Below, in pieces: positions 1 through 10,312 of a stretch of 64,000 bases of DNA. The number at the start of each line of letters is the position of its first letter. The first letter of the stretch is position 1. The DNA is from Deltaproteobacteria bacterium. Lineage in GTDB: Bacteria > Desulfobacterota > Desulfobulbia > Desulfobulbales > Desulfurivibrionaceae. A model generated the notes under the pieces. That model was not told where the DNA came from. It saw only the letters and a list, made by a program, of their open reading frames with translations, and did not search any database. Location: positions 1-64,000 of the forward strand of contig JAJZPC010000001.1 of assembly GCA_021811385.1 (NCBI GenBank), given 5' to 3'. Made by a program: the position numbers and the translations under genes.

Positions 1-1039
1 GAAATGCGTCGTAGGAAACCGGAATAGACCGAAAATACAAACTCGAACCATAATCCAAAAATGATAGTTTTTGAATCCAGTTTTGCCCCTCCCCCATTAA
101 ATTAAAATGCAAGAAAAATTGCTCCAAGAGAGAGATTGCATTCAAGCAGAAAGGGATGATCAACCCTGGAAGCAGAATAAATATAAAAAGAAAAAACCAG
201 TGGTTCAATTTTACAAGATTGAATCTATCCAAACCAACTACCAAGAGAATTCCGGCAAGTAGGCTCATAAACGAAAGATACGCTGCGGTCGAACCAATAA
301 AGAAAAAATGAACGCAGACAACCAATAACAAAGACAAAATAACATTTTTATATTTTGTTGATTTTGCCAGCAGGACGCCAGAACCAAACACATAAAAAAC
401 CAGGTATGCCCAATTCTGAGGCTCTGATGACCACCCCTGGAGTCGGGGAAAAAGATTTCCGGCATCCACATGGTTTTCGGCCAACCCAAAAATTCCATAT
501 GAAATAGGGTCAAGATTTGGACACAGAAGCTCTCCACCAACCCGGGAAATTGGAGATCCATGCAGTTTAATAAATCCGAGAAAATCCAAAAGAGGAATTG
601 TATTAAGTAAAACCGCAATAAAACCGAAGATGGAACTAAGTACTATCAACCTATTGAGAGATTTATGAGTAGATATGATCCGAAGCATTAACAACGTCAC
701 TATGGAAGTTTTCAACACCCCTTTCAATAATTGGCTGCCATTACCCAAGACAAATTCGAGAAGAGCATATAAAAACAATAAACCAAGATAAAAAAATGCC
801 GTGGAAACGAAGATTCTTGGTAGCTTTACAAAAAAGATCGAAACCACATGGAGACTTAAATAAATCAACAAAATACGATTGACAATAGTCGCCCATTGCA
901 TACCGAGATGATATTCAAAAATGAACATCATCGATTGCGACCAGGCATATATTGTAAAAACGAACAAAAAGAACCAGCTTAACTGATACTCCGGATCGAA
1001 TATGCCCTTTTTCAATCGCAAGAGGCAAGAGTACAGCAT
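1..1039 (-). CDS. Wzy-like O-antigen polymerase/ligase, multi-pass membrane protein (partial; runs off left edge)
   Basis: Manual minus-strand translation from ATG at 1039 is open to the window edge (MLYSCLLRLKKGIFDPEYQLSWFFLFVFTIYAWSQ...RLQGWSSEPQNWAYLVFYVFGSG...); many hydrophobic segments. Missed by the ORF track because there is no stop inside the window. Confidence 0.8.
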   Translation of the reverse strand, partial: MLYSCLLRLKKGIFDPEYQLSWFFLFVFTIYAWSQSMMFIFEYHLGMQWATIVNRILLIYLSLHVVSIFFVKLPRIFVSTAFFYLGLLFLYALLEFVLGNGSQLLKGVLKTSIVTLLMLRIISTHKSLNRLIVLSSIFGFIAVLLNTIPLLDFLGFIKLHGSPISRVGGELLCPNLDPISYGIFGLAENHVDAGNLFPRLQGWSSEPQNWAYLVFYVFGSGVLLAKSTKYKNVILSLLLVVCVHFFFIGSTAAYLSFMSLLAGILLVVGLDRFNLVKLNHWFFLFIFILLPGLIIPFCLNAISLLEQFFLHFNLMGEGQNWIQKLSFLDYGSSLYFRSIPVSYDAF

Positions 1040-1042
1040 CGA

Positions 1043-2584
1043 CTATTTCCCGGTCTTCGTATCGAGCAAATTCAGCATGATTTTCTCACACACGGGATCA
1101 CTAAAAAGTGTCCCACCAAAGGGAATGGAGCCAGCGTTGAATATCCAACCGCCTTCCTGAGTCTGTTTGAACAACATGTTTGCCGGGAACTTGGTGTTCG
1201 TGCCAGCAGCAAGGATAGTAAAACCAGAGAAATCCGGAGAGCCCTGATCAGCCTCCCATCCGCTGGCGCCTTGATATGATGAATCCGGATTGTGATTTGC
1301 AGACATGAGGCCGAAAGCAGCCCCTTTTTTCAAATTCGTGCCACGAAAAATCCAATGATCCGGATTCAAAACTCGAAATGGCCCATACAGTGGGTTAGAT
1401 ATCCCGGTGTTAACTGCGCCTGTCATCTTCACTCGCTGAGTGCCGGGAACATCGCCCAGCAATGAAATTCGCTTTTCGTCGGTCGCAACAAGTTTAAAAA
1501 TAGGGTTCCCGCCGGCGAATATCGCTTTCCCCCCTTTTTTAATAAATTTATCGTACGCATCAATCATGGCCTTTGACCAATATTCAGTATGAGCATCAAA
1601 CACAACAATTTCAGAATTCATGATGCTGCTGCTCTCGTTGAAATCCTCATTTGCATAAAAGCCGAACTCAATGGAGTGCGCTTCGGCAAATGCCGGGATA
1701 ATCCAGCTTGCTCTCAATAGATGGGAATGATGTGACGCCTCCGGAAGAATATCCGCAATGAAATTTTCTGGTTTCAGTGGACGATTGAGCGGGATATGTA
1801 TCGAGGACTTCGGCAGGCCAATACTATTGAGTAACGAATCCAACGCGTTGTTGTAAGCAAGATTATCGCCCGATGTTTCATGGTCGACATAAAAACTTTT
1901 TTCGGCGAACGCATTAAATGCATACCAGGTATAGGTTGACGCGATAAATGCAATTTTGGGTGCAGTTTCGGGCTTGACTATAAATGGTATCTGCCAAAGC
2001 GCCCCGCTAGAATTACCCTTCATTTCAACCAAATAAATACCGGATTCATAAGAAGACGTGTCAACACTAAAGCTGGAAGCCCAAGCAAAACCTGTATCAG
2101 GGGAATATAAGGTTTCCTGCGGACGACTCTTGAAATTACCGAGATTTCGATACGCAACCTTTTGCCGTCCGAGGCGAAATATTTGCACGGAGTAAGGTTC
2201 CGTAGCATGCACGAAAACGTCCAGCTTAGCGCCTTTTCCTATGGAGCGTTTCTTTATGTATCCAACCAACGAATCCAATTTTGGTTTATATGCAGCTTGT
2301 TTTCTTTTCTCCGACTCGATAATTTTAGTAATTTGCGTAAGAACCGGACTAATTAATTCATTTCTTTTTTCAGCTTCCAGTTCAGCAGCGGATTTCACTT
2401 TTTCGGCGGAAGTGTATGCTGGGGTTGAAGCCTCAAAACTATAAAAAATATCGTTCTGAAGCAATGAGACCACATACTGTTTGAAATTTGATATCTGATG
2501 ATAAGGAAAGATTTGATACTTGCCCACCATGACCGCGTATATATTTGAGATAAGCAGAAGAAGCACAATCAATATTTTTTTCAT
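1043..2584 (-). CDS. N,N-dimethylformamidase beta-subunit-like domain protein with N-terminal signal/anchor
   Basis: Start at MKKILIVLLLLISNIYA; motifs APKIAFIASTYTWYAFNAF, YVDHETSGDN, VVFDAHTEYWS resemble the DMFase large-subunit-like C-terminal domain. ATGA overlap with the upstream gene. Confidence 0.65.
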   Translation of the reverse strand: MKKILIVLLLLISNIYAVMVGKYQIFPYHQISNFKQYVVSLLQNDIFYSFEASTPAYTSAEKVKSAAELEAEKRNELISPVLTQITKIIESEKRKQAAYKPKLDSLVGYIKKRSIGKGAKLDVFVHATEPYSVQIFRLGRQKVAYRNLGNFKSRPQETLYSPDTGFAWASSFSVDTSSYESGIYLVEMKGNSSGALWQIPFIVKPETAPKIAFIASTYTWYAFNAFAEKSFYVDHETSGDNLAYNNALDSLLNSIGLPKSSIHIPLNRPLKPENFIADILPEASHHSHLLRASWIIPAFAEAHSIEFGFYANEDFNESSSIMNSEIVVFDAHTEYWSKAMIDAYDKFIKKGGKAIFAGGNPIFKLVATDEKRISLLGDVPGTQRVKMTGAVNTGISNPLYGPFRVLNPDHWIFRGTNLKKGAAFGLMSANHNPDSSYQGASGWEADQGSPDFSGFTILAAGTNTKFPANMLFKQTQEGGWIFNAGSIPFGGTLFSDPVCEKIMLNLLDTKTGK

Positions 2585-3351
2585 TTTTTCCCCCAGCGCA
2601 TACAGTAAATTTTCCCAAGATGGAGGCCAAACATGACCATCAGGCTCCCGATAATCCCCCAACCCACCGAGAAAAGCACGCGCTCTAATATTGTTTTTGT
2701 CTCACACAATTTGGCCTCGGCGCTATCCGGCATTACGATTCTGGTTGGCGTCGGGGGGGGAGGGAGTACCCCCTTAATTTTAATCAATTCGACTTGCAAA
2801 TTTTGGTATGCCTCAGCGGGAATAGATTTGTCAGACGACAAGGTGGAAATCATTTTTTCGAGATTGGTTCGCGTCTTCTTCAGAAAACTTAGCCGTGCAT
2901 CGTAACTCGCAACGGCCAGAGCATACCTCTCATCGTGCCTACCGGATAACTTGGTCAGCATTTTCTCCAATGCAACACGAACCGTGCGGGGGTTGTCACC
3001 TTTCAGTTTTACCGTAATAACTCTTCTCGTGGAAAAATCAAAAGCATAGATATTCGCTTTTGCTGTGCCACTAATCGACTTATCTGTGCCAGAAATATCT
3101 ACATTCAAACTAGACGCAGTAACATAAGGGTCTTCAATCATGATCTCTTTATCTAAATAATCTCCCACCGTTCCCAATACAACCAAAGCCTCATCACAAT
3201 AACGATCCTGTCCCTGATTAACCGAATAGAAGGACACCACAAAGAAGACAACGAAAAAAAATAACGGCAGTCTCCAGCATTTCAAGGCATTGCTTGCGAA
3301 GTTATACATATAATCATCTTCTATGAAGTTGGCTCTCATGTAATAAAACAC
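2581..3351 (-). CDS. Wzz-like chain-length determinant / polysaccharide co-polymerase-like protein
   Basis: Two terminal TM segments, coiled central region, proline-rich segment (PPPPTPTRIVMPDSA) before TM2; located next to Wzy-like gene. Confidence 0.6.
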   Translation of the reverse strand: MFYYMRANFIEDDYMYNFASNALKCWRLPLFFFVVFFVVSFYSVNQGQDRYCDEALVVLGTVGDYLDKEIMIEDPYVTASSLNVDISGTDKSISGTAKANIYAFDFSTRRVITVKLKGDNPRTVRVALEKMLTKLSGRHDERYALAVASYDARLSFLKKTRTNLEKMISTLSSDKSIPAEAYQNLQVELIKIKGVLPPPPTPTRIVMPDSAEAKLCETKTILERVLFSVGWGIIGSLMVMFGLHLGKIYCMRWGKK

Positions 3352-3435
3352 CCGGTAGCCGCACCTTGAGGCAACGATCCCTTCGTGCGACCACTCTCTC
3401 GGTAATTTTTGTCTTGAATCAACTCGTACCAGTGT

Positions 3436-4425
3436 CTAACGCTTCTCCAAAACCAACACCAGTGATAAAGTCATATGTTCTGATACGGCGGGAATGCTCT
3501 TGAGTATGCTCTTGCCTGCTTCTTTGGCAATTTTTTTTGATACTCCCAGTCTCGTCAGCTTTTCGAGAATTGTGGTCCTTTCGATACTCTTGATCGAGAA
3601 TAGTGGCTTCGCCAACCTCTCGAAACTTCTTGTCCCAAGGCCGTTGAGTGACGGCAAAACACGTTTACCGGCATACGCAGAGAATGTTGGAAGCGGCTGC
3701 GGCGCACTTTTGAATCTTTTTCCATACTCTGTCGAGAGAAGCTTGTTGACAATCTCCATGATCGTGTCGGCAGGCCAAAACCAATGCAACCCTGGGAACA
3801 GGGTAATAAAATCCAGATGATGCGACAGCGCTCCTTCATAAGGAGGAAATACAAGGTAGGCCTTCCCGCCCTTCCTCAACACCCTGTGCAACTCCTTGAT
3901 GGTCGTGGCAGGATCGTGAACATGCTCAATCACGTCGTGACTAATGAGAGCATCAATTGAATCATCGCCCAGAGGAATGTTTTCCTGCGTACACAGCTTG
4001 AAGCTGCAGCTCTTCACGCCGCTCCTCATGGCGAAGTCAATTGCTTTGTCTATTTTATGTTGATGGGGCTCAACCCCGATGATTGTTGAAGTGGGCAATC
4101 TCTTCGATAACGCAACGGCTTTTCCACCGTAGCCGCAGCCGAAGTCCAAAATGCGCATCCCGCGAAGCTCTTCTAGTAAACTGCCCTCAAAATAATCGAG
4201 GAAATCGTCAAGGCGTTTTGCTTCTTGATCGGATTCATTGCTCTTGAGCGGTCCCTCCTCAACGAATGTTTCCTTAAGCGTTGTAAAAGAACGCTTCGAG
4301 TTTCCGAGAGGGGTATATTGAGATAGCCGGATAATCATTTCGAGCGCAAACGAACTCTTGGGCATTGTGATCGGTCCCTTCAAGAATATATTAGAGCCGA
4401 GAAGCCAAGGACGGAACGGAGACAT
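3436..4425 (-). CDS. class I SAM-dependent methyltransferase
   Basis: Motif I ILDFGCGYGGKAVALSKRLP, DALISHDVIEHVHDP. Confidence 0.85.
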   Translation of the reverse strand: MSPFRPWLLGSNIFLKGPITMPKSSFALEMIIRLSQYTPLGNSKRSFTTLKETFVEEGPLKSNESDQEAKRLDDFLDYFEGSLLEELRGMRILDFGCGYGGKAVALSKRLPTSTIIGVEPHQHKIDKAIDFAMRSGVKSCSFKLCTQENIPLGDDSIDALISHDVIEHVHDPATTIKELHRVLRKGGKAYLVFPPYEGALSHHLDFITLFPGLHWFWPADTIMEIVNKLLSTEYGKRFKSAPQPLPTFSAYAGKRVLPSLNGLGTRSFERLAKPLFSIKSIERTTILEKLTRLGVSKKIAKEAGKSILKSIPAVSEHMTLSLVLVLEKR

Positions 4426-4493
4426 GGGCCTACCTCCCCGTTAGTCACTTCAAAATCTCCCGGTTAGGCTCAACCGGCCCAGATAGTTGTCGT

Positions 4494-5504
4494 CTACCGA
4501 CCCAGATAATTACCGTTCACCAAATAACGAACAAAATTATGATAGCCTCGCATAAATTCTATGCCGAGCTCCACCCATTCGCGCATGCTTCGTGGACCTC
4601 CTGCCATCCTTGGCACAAATTCAGGGCAAGACTGTTGCAACCTCTGATACGCGGTCGCAAGCTGTTCCAGGTACGGATCGTAAACAAGTCTACGTAATGC
4701 AGTGGAAAGGTGCCGGTTTCCCGCATACAAGTCGACCAGGCGGTTACTCAACATTTTTAATCCCTGAAAATGATAAAGGATCAATGGATAATCACTTAGA
4801 TAGACACGCCCATCCCTCTCATGAACACGGTGACTTTCGACATTCCAGGGAGCGGCATTAAGCCCGGGCGAAGGGGCAATATCTCCAAAAGGGAACAACA
4901 TCGGCAGCTGATCCAGATATTTCTGATCAGCAAAAGTAGTTTCAGTCGGTGTAACGCTACAGCTCTCAATGCATCGGGCACTCCACCAGTCGATTACCCG
5001 CATCCCTTCCGGACTTCGCCTTACAGCCGCGTACCCCGCGTTAAAATCCCCGACCCTGCCCGCATACTGTTTGAAAGCCTTGTGAAAACGATGCGGCGTT
5101 AAAACATAGTGCCTGTCCTGACCAGGCAAAATCAAATCCGGGTCGGAAAAAAACAGCATGTCAGCATCCACATAGACAAGCCAATCCGCACCGAGCATGG
5201 TGCGTGCCAAGTAACCAAGCGCGATTGGCTTGCAGGTCCAACAATATTCACCTCGGGAACGGTGCTTACGAGTATTGGCAAGTTCCGGGGTGCTGAATTG
5301 ATCGTGCCTAACGATGATTGATCGTTCTGGAGCAATCTTGATGAGCAGCTCGGCCGACTGCTCATCAACACAAAAAAAAGCAAATCGGGCAGTAGCATTC
5401 ACACGCATGAGCGAGGCATGAAGCGCCAGCGCCCGAGGCAAGTGATCTGCATCAAAGATGGTGCCGTATACGGAAATAAAATGAATGTTATCGGCCACCC
5501 GCAA
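4494..5504 (-). CDS. glycosyltransferase (GT-A-like, DxD)
   Basis: GADWLVYVDADMLFFSDPD motif; cluster context. Confidence 0.7.
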   Translation of the reverse strand: MRVADNIHFISVYGTIFDADHLPRALALHASLMRVNATARFAFFCVDEQSAELLIKIAPERSIIVRHDQFSTPELANTRKHRSRGEYCWTCKPIALGYLARTMLGADWLVYVDADMLFFSDPDLILPGQDRHYVLTPHRFHKAFKQYAGRVGDFNAGYAAVRRSPEGMRVIDWWSARCIESCSVTPTETTFADQKYLDQLPMLFPFGDIAPSPGLNAAPWNVESHRVHERDGRVYLSDYPLILYHFQGLKMLSNRLVDLYAGNRHLSTALRRLVYDPYLEQLATAYQRLQQSCPEFVPRMAGGPRSMREWVELGIEFMRGYHNFVRYLVNGNYLGR

Positions 5505-6315
5505 CTCCTTCCATCGCCAGACGTCGACCCAGATCGCGGCAATAGCGCGCGACTTCGGAACGTTCGCAACGCAGTCCGGTCTCCTGCCTCAACCGTGTCG
5601 AATTGAGTTGAAACTCATCCAGCACTTGGGGGTTTTCCACCACCAAGTGCCCTTTTCCAAAGCCTTCGATCATCCAAAGCGCAACGTGTCCAACTTCAGT
5701 CGCTTCCCCCGTCCCCACGTTGTATATCCCGGATGGTCGGATTCGTAATATTTCGCGGAGAACCGTGCAAAAAAAATCGACGGGGACGATATCCCTACGA
5801 ACAAAGGGACTCAATGTAATATGAATACATTCTGTCTGCGCGAGTTGGTTAAGCAAGAAAGCTCCCATGCGCTGACGCCCAGGAATAGCTTCAAATCCAA
5901 TAATATTGCCTGGTCGCAAGATAGTTAAGCGATCACCAAGCATTTCTGCAAGATTGCGCTCGATTCGCAACTTGTTGCGTGCATAGACATCCAGGCCGGA
6001 AACAGGAGAGTCTTCTTGCGCATTCCACTGTATATCCTGTTGATATACCTTACGTGTGCTGATCATCACATAATGGACAGCGTGCCGAACAGCATATTCC
6101 GCAATGCGCAGATCAATATCCAGAAAACGATCATAGTCTTGAAAATACATCTCTGGGGCAAAAGCAAAATTAACAATTGAGCCGACCCCCTCATAAACGG
6201 ACGGATCGTCAACTTTGTCGTGGCCTATATAACGGACAGGAAATTCCGGGTTAAGAGTTGCGAACTCCCTTGCCAGAAAGCTGCTCCCTCCAACAACAAG
6301 AACAATACCCTTCAT
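5488..6315 (-). CDS. NAD-dependent epimerase/dehydratase (SDR) family
   Basis: VLVVGGSSFLAREF N-terminus, HYVMISTRKVYQ, YARNKLRIE, GIYNVGTGEA. Confidence 0.75.
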   Translation of the reverse strand: MKGIVLVVGGSSFLAREFATLNPEFPVRYIGHDKVDDPSVYEGVGSIVNFAFAPEMYFQDYDRFLDIDLRIAEYAVRHAVHYVMISTRKVYQQDIQWNAQEDSPVSGLDVYARNKLRIERNLAEMLGDRLTILRPGNIIGFEAIPGRQRMGAFLLNQLAQTECIHITLSPFVRRDIVPVDFFCTVLREILRIRPSGIYNVGTGEATEVGHVALWMIEGFGKGHLVVENPQVLDEFQLNSTRLRQETGLRCERSEVARYCRDLGRRLAMEGVAGGR

Positions 6316-6396
6316 CCCTCTCCACCAATCATGCTTTCACCCAAAACGCCAAATACAACGACTGCCTGTAATTTCTCATAGAACCCGATGCCCAAG

Positions 6397-8055
6397 TTAC
6401 CCAGGGATGTCCAGCAGGTCCTCTTCATTGCTACTCAGCCACTCAGCCATGCGGCGCAATTCCGGGGCATTACGCAACTCGTCCACTGTCCGGGCAGTAC
6501 AGCCTACATCCAGCGATGCTGTCGCATCCTGACGGAAGCGCATATTGAACACCTCCAAGCGCAAAGGACGACACAGAAACACCCCATATCCGAATCGCTC
6601 TGCCAGCTCCTGCATCTGAGCCGAAACAGGGGGCACCTCCTCAAGCCGCGCCAGGCAGGCAAGATAAGCCTCCGGCGTATCGAAATCCAGGGTGAACCCA
6701 TGCCGGTCGTAACGCCCCGTTCCCGCTGTCAACACTACCTTGCCAAGCAGTGCTGCCTCTATCCCCACTGTACCTCGCACCGTCAGACAGTAATCCATCG
6801 CCCCGAACAGCGAGAGCGTAGTAATTTCCGCTTCGGCAGGGATCACTTTCACGTGCGATGGCAAGGAGCCCACCCGTTCGCGCAACGCCAACACCTCTGA
6901 AGGCTCCGTGGATATTCCGTCTCGCCGATCCTTGATCACATTGGCTGGATGTACCTTAATGACCCAGTTCAGATGGTCATTACGACATGCCGCCAGGACC
7001 GTCTGAACAAACCATTCCTCATAATCCCGAAACAGATCCTCGCCCCAAAAAAAGGTGGCATCCCAGAAAATATGGGAAAATATCACCGCCGTCTTCTTTT
7101 CGGGATCCAGGCCAAGGCTGGCAGCAATCTCCTCTCGATTCCAGGCACGCTTACCGAACTGAGTCCCCACCTCTCCGTACCACTCTCCGTTGGCATAGGA
7201 TTCAGCCAGTTCTCGTTGCAGCCTCTCGCGAGACACGCTCCCCCACTCGATCTCCAGCAAGCGTTGCCAAGACTCGGTGGACAGCGACGAGGGATGAACA
7301 TCGCGATTATCTGTGCGATACCGCTTCAACATCACGGTGTTGTCGCGATGAGCCGCGTTCCAGGTCACCACGGGAACCCCTTGATTGACACACACATCGA
7401 AGATTTCGCCAAAGGGCGAATAACCGCGGTCCACCAATATCATCATCTGTGGGTTAAGGGCCGCGATAAGGCGCTCTGCCCCGCGAGCATACGCGATAGA
7501 TGCGGCCAGACCGGCCTCCGCCCACTCGAGAATGTCCGGATTTCCCATATCCAGATACCCCAACCGGGTACGTCGCATCAGGGTCGAACTGACATATTTA
7601 CCTACGGTAACCCCCCCCACCAGCAGGCCGATCAGGTCTTCGAAAGAACGTATCCCCGACATCAGGATCGCAGCCTCTCTCCGGTCAGGCAAAGGACAGT
7701 AGCGAAGAAACGTCTCAATAAAAGGCACACCCATCGCCTTGTAAATGGCCTGATTACCCGCCGCTGGATCACTCAACACATGGACACGGAAATTTGCCTG
7801 TTCCAGCGCCTTGCGAACCACTGACTCGGCCAGGATATGCTCGAATTGGCTCCAGCCGACAACCACCGCCGTCCCAGCGCTACCATCTCCCAGGGTCGTT
7901 GGCAGAACGCCACGTGCGTTGGCTTGCCATCGGTTTAATTGACGCATGACGGAAAGATAATGCCGACGATAAGCCGGTTTTAAAAAAAACCGGACTGCAT
8001 GCAACACAGAATGGCAAGCCGGATAACGTCGCGCGGCAAATTTAATCCTGTTCAT
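6397..8055 (-). CDS. surface carbohydrate / capsule-type biosynthesis protein (GT-B-like)
   Basis: VIKVHPAN...YCLTVRGTVGIEAALLGKVVLTAGTGRYDRHGFT motif pattern typical of capsule synthesis/KpsS-like families. Confidence 0.55.
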   Translation of the reverse strand: MNRIKFAARRYPACHSVLHAVRFFLKPAYRRHYLSVMRQLNRWQANARGVLPTTLGDGSAGTAVVVGWSQFEHILAESVVRKALEQANFRVHVLSDPAAGNQAIYKAMGVPFIETFLRYCPLPDRREAAILMSGIRSFEDLIGLLVGGVTVGKYVSSTLMRRTRLGYLDMGNPDILEWAEAGLAASIAYARGAERLIAALNPQMMILVDRGYSPFGEIFDVCVNQGVPVVTWNAAHRDNTVMLKRYRTDNRDVHPSSLSTESWQRLLEIEWGSVSRERLQRELAESYANGEWYGEVGTQFGKRAWNREEIAASLGLDPEKKTAVIFSHIFWDATFFWGEDLFRDYEEWFVQTVLAACRNDHLNWVIKVHPANVIKDRRDGISTEPSEVLALRERVGSLPSHVKVIPAEAEITTLSLFGAMDYCLTVRGTVGIEAALLGKVVLTAGTGRYDRHGFTLDFDTPEAYLACLARLEEVPPVSAQMQELAERFGYGVFLCRPLRLEVFNMRFRQDATASLDVGCTARTVDELRNAPELRRMAEWLSSNEEDLLDIPG

Positions 8056-8101
8056 TGTTCTTCAGTTAAGCCGATTGGCCGCGTAACGCGGATAGTTCGG
8101 T

Positions 8102-9142
8102 TCAGCCTTTTACTCCTTGGTAAAAAAAATGTTCGAGTTGAGACAATTTTTTTATAACGAAATTTGCGTAGGCCGGCTTGCACATTTTCATTTCAGTGAA
8201 ACCGTCCAACCGATAATTCTCAAACGAATTCCCCTTGATTTCACGGGAAATTTTCAGGTTTTCCAGTACCAGTGAGCCTCCGGGTTTTAACACTCTGTGT
8301 AATAAGGAAAGATACTCGTTTACCACCTTTATATTCATCTCCTGAAAAGAAGAGACATTGAACGCCATATCCATTGCACTATCGCCAATCAAGTCAGATT
8401 GATAAGGCAACATAAAAACAACGTCATATTCCTCAAGTAGCGACCCAAAATCCCCCCCACCAGCAATGTGCTCATGAATGATATTCGGAAGAGCAATTCT
8501 CAGCTCAGGAAAAATGGTTTTGAGAAAAGAAAACCCGACGGATATCGTTTCCGGCAGATCAACAATGGTGTATTTACATCCGAAAGCTCCGATCATCACC
8601 GCAGCATTCACGCATGCCCCCCCGCCGACTTCTACCACCGAGCTTACGTCTTTACCGGTTTCGGTCAGGTTATAAAGCTCGAGCATTCGCAAATAAACAA
8701 AGCCGTGTTTTTCCAAGAGCAGTTCATGCTGCTTGGCCTGGCGGAAATTTGGGTACCTAGCCGTAAACGCGGCAATATGATGGGCTAAAGACCCCGCGCC
8801 CCTGACTTGGCGGATTTTTGCGTAACAGGTTTTGATGTACCCCAAAAAAGAATGGTGACTGGATTGGGTGGCCAAATAGCCGATGGGTTCATATGAATCC
8901 ATAAACCGATGACCGCTTTTTAACACTACTCGATTACCAGAAAAACCAACAAACGTCCCCGACGCCCACCACTTCCAAACTGATGAAGGGGCAAAGCGGC
9001 CATCCCGTGTCACCTTATCATATACGTGCTCAGTCACAAGAAAACCCAGGTAGTGCATTAACGCTGAAAGCTCGTCATCGGTAGCCTCAAGTTGCACAAA
9101 ATAATTTACGGGGATGCTGAAATCAGGATTGATAAAACGCAT
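8102..9142 (-). CDS. putative sugar O-methyltransferase
   Basis: SSVVEVGGGACVNAAVMIGAFGCKYTIVDLPETI SAM-binding motif, LHRVLKPGGSLVLEN. Confidence 0.65.
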   Translation of the reverse strand: MRFINPDFSIPVNYFVQLEATDDELSALMHYLGFLVTEHVYDKVTRDGRFAPSSVWKWWASGTFVGFSGNRVVLKSGHRFMDSYEPIGYLATQSSHHSFLGYIKTCYAKIRQVRGAGSLAHHIAAFTARYPNFRQAKQHELLLEKHGFVYLRMLELYNLTETGKDVSSVVEVGGGACVNAAVMIGAFGCKYTIVDLPETISVGFSFLKTIFPELRIALPNIIHEHIAGGGDFGSLLEEYDVVFMLPYQSDLIGDSAMDMAFNVSSFQEMNIKVVNEYLSLLHRVLKPGGSLVLENLKISREIKGNSFENYRLDGFTEMKMCKPAYANFVIKKLSQLEHFFYQGVKG

Positions 9143-9160
9143 GGTGCTTTCCAGTAGAAA

Positions 9161-10312
9161 CTAGTATGTGCATTCTTTATCGATCAAGCACCGATCAAGA
9201 GGAATATCCCGCAGGACTTCACAGATACGGGGACCGCTCCGGCCATCACCGTAGGGGTTGATGGCCTCATCACAACGGGCACGAAATACGGGATCGTGAA
9301 GCGCCGTATGGATGGCTTGCGCGATTGCCTCGACATCGTATCCGCAGTTCAGGAGGTTTTCCGCCTGCGGGCGTCCCCGCTGACGGTTGCCGATATTAAC
9401 CACGGGCACACAGAAGGAAGGGGCCTCCAGAATGCCGCTGGAAGAATTCCCCACCAGCACGGCGCAGTTCGCCAGCAAGGCAAGGTAGGCTTCCCGCTCC
9501 ACATTCTCCAACACGGTAAAACTTGCGCTGCCGGCATTTTCCTCTATGCCGCGAACGATCTGCTTGTACCCCAGGTCGGAGTTCGGGTAGATAACATAAA
9601 CGGGCAGCCCGGATCGCCCACAGGCTTGCAGGGTCGCGCCGACCTGCTGGCCGGCATCCTCCATCTCCGCCATCACGGGATGCTGAACCATCAGGATATA
9701 GGGCTGACCGAGACTTAGCCGTTTTCCATCCACCTCGACGAACTCACGCCTGTAATCCTTGTCCACGATATTGTCCAACTGGGGAGCACCCACATTGAAT
9801 ATCCGGAACTCTTGCTCCCCCATCCGACGCAGCCGGTTTGCCGAATCCTCGCAGGAAGCCAGATGGATGTGCGCAAACTTCCCAATGGCGTGCCGGGCGG
9901 AATCGTCGATGTGCCCCGACTTGTCCCCGGCCTGGATATGGGCGATGGGGATTCCCATGTAGGCGGCGGCAATGCAACAGCCGAACGTCTCGATACGATC
10001 TCCGGAAAGCAAAATGATGTCTGGCTTCAACCGCTCATAGGCCTCGGCATAGCCCGCGATGGCCTCGCCAAGGGCTTTGGACCAGGCACTCCGGCGGGCA
10101 TCCTCCGCGTGCATCGGAACGGTCGCGTCAATAGCGAATCCATCTCCACGGATCAAGTCGATGCTGTTGCCCAGCTCCGGCACCAGATGCATCCCGGTCA
10201 CCAGGGTTTTCGGTTCAAGTTCCGGATAGTCCCGCATCGCGAGCATCACGTTTTTGGAATACCCATACGTCGCCCGCGATTCAAGGGTGACGAGAATCAG
10301 ACGCCTCTTCAT
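9161..10312 (-). CDS. neuC: UDP-N-acetylglucosamine 2-epimerase (hydrolysing), NeuC/LegG type
   Basis: HIQAGDKSGHIDDSARHAIGKFAHIHL, VGNSSSGILEAPSFCVPVVNIGNRQRGR; directly before neuB. Confidence 0.8.
   Translation of the reverse strand: MKRRLILVTLESRATYGYSKNVMLAMRDYPELEPKTLVTGMHLVPELGNSIDLIRGDGFAIDATVPMHAEDARRSAWSKALGEAIAGYAEAYERLKPDIILLSGDRIETFGCCIAAAYMGIPIAHIQAGDKSGHIDDSARHAIGKFAHIHLASCEDSANRLRRMGEQEFRIFNVGAPQLDNIVDKDYRREFVEVDGKRLSLGQPYILMVQHPVMAEMEDAGQQVGATLQACGRSGLPVYVIYPNSDLGYKQIVRGIEENAGSASFTVLENVEREAYLALLANCAVLVGNSSSGILEAPSFCVPVVNIGNRQRGRPQAENLLNCGYDVEAIAQAIHTALHDPVFRARCDEAINPYGDGRSGPRICEVLRDIPLDRCLIDKECTY

Noticed and set aside
4445-4515. Short duplication CCCAGATAGTT/CCCAGATAATT around the stop of the glycosyltransferase gene
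   Set aside because: Only ~11-15 bp; may be chance or a trivial local duplication.
6949-7824. 291-aa plus-strand ORF
   Set aside because: Antisense to the capsule-type biosynthesis gene; no recognisable domain.
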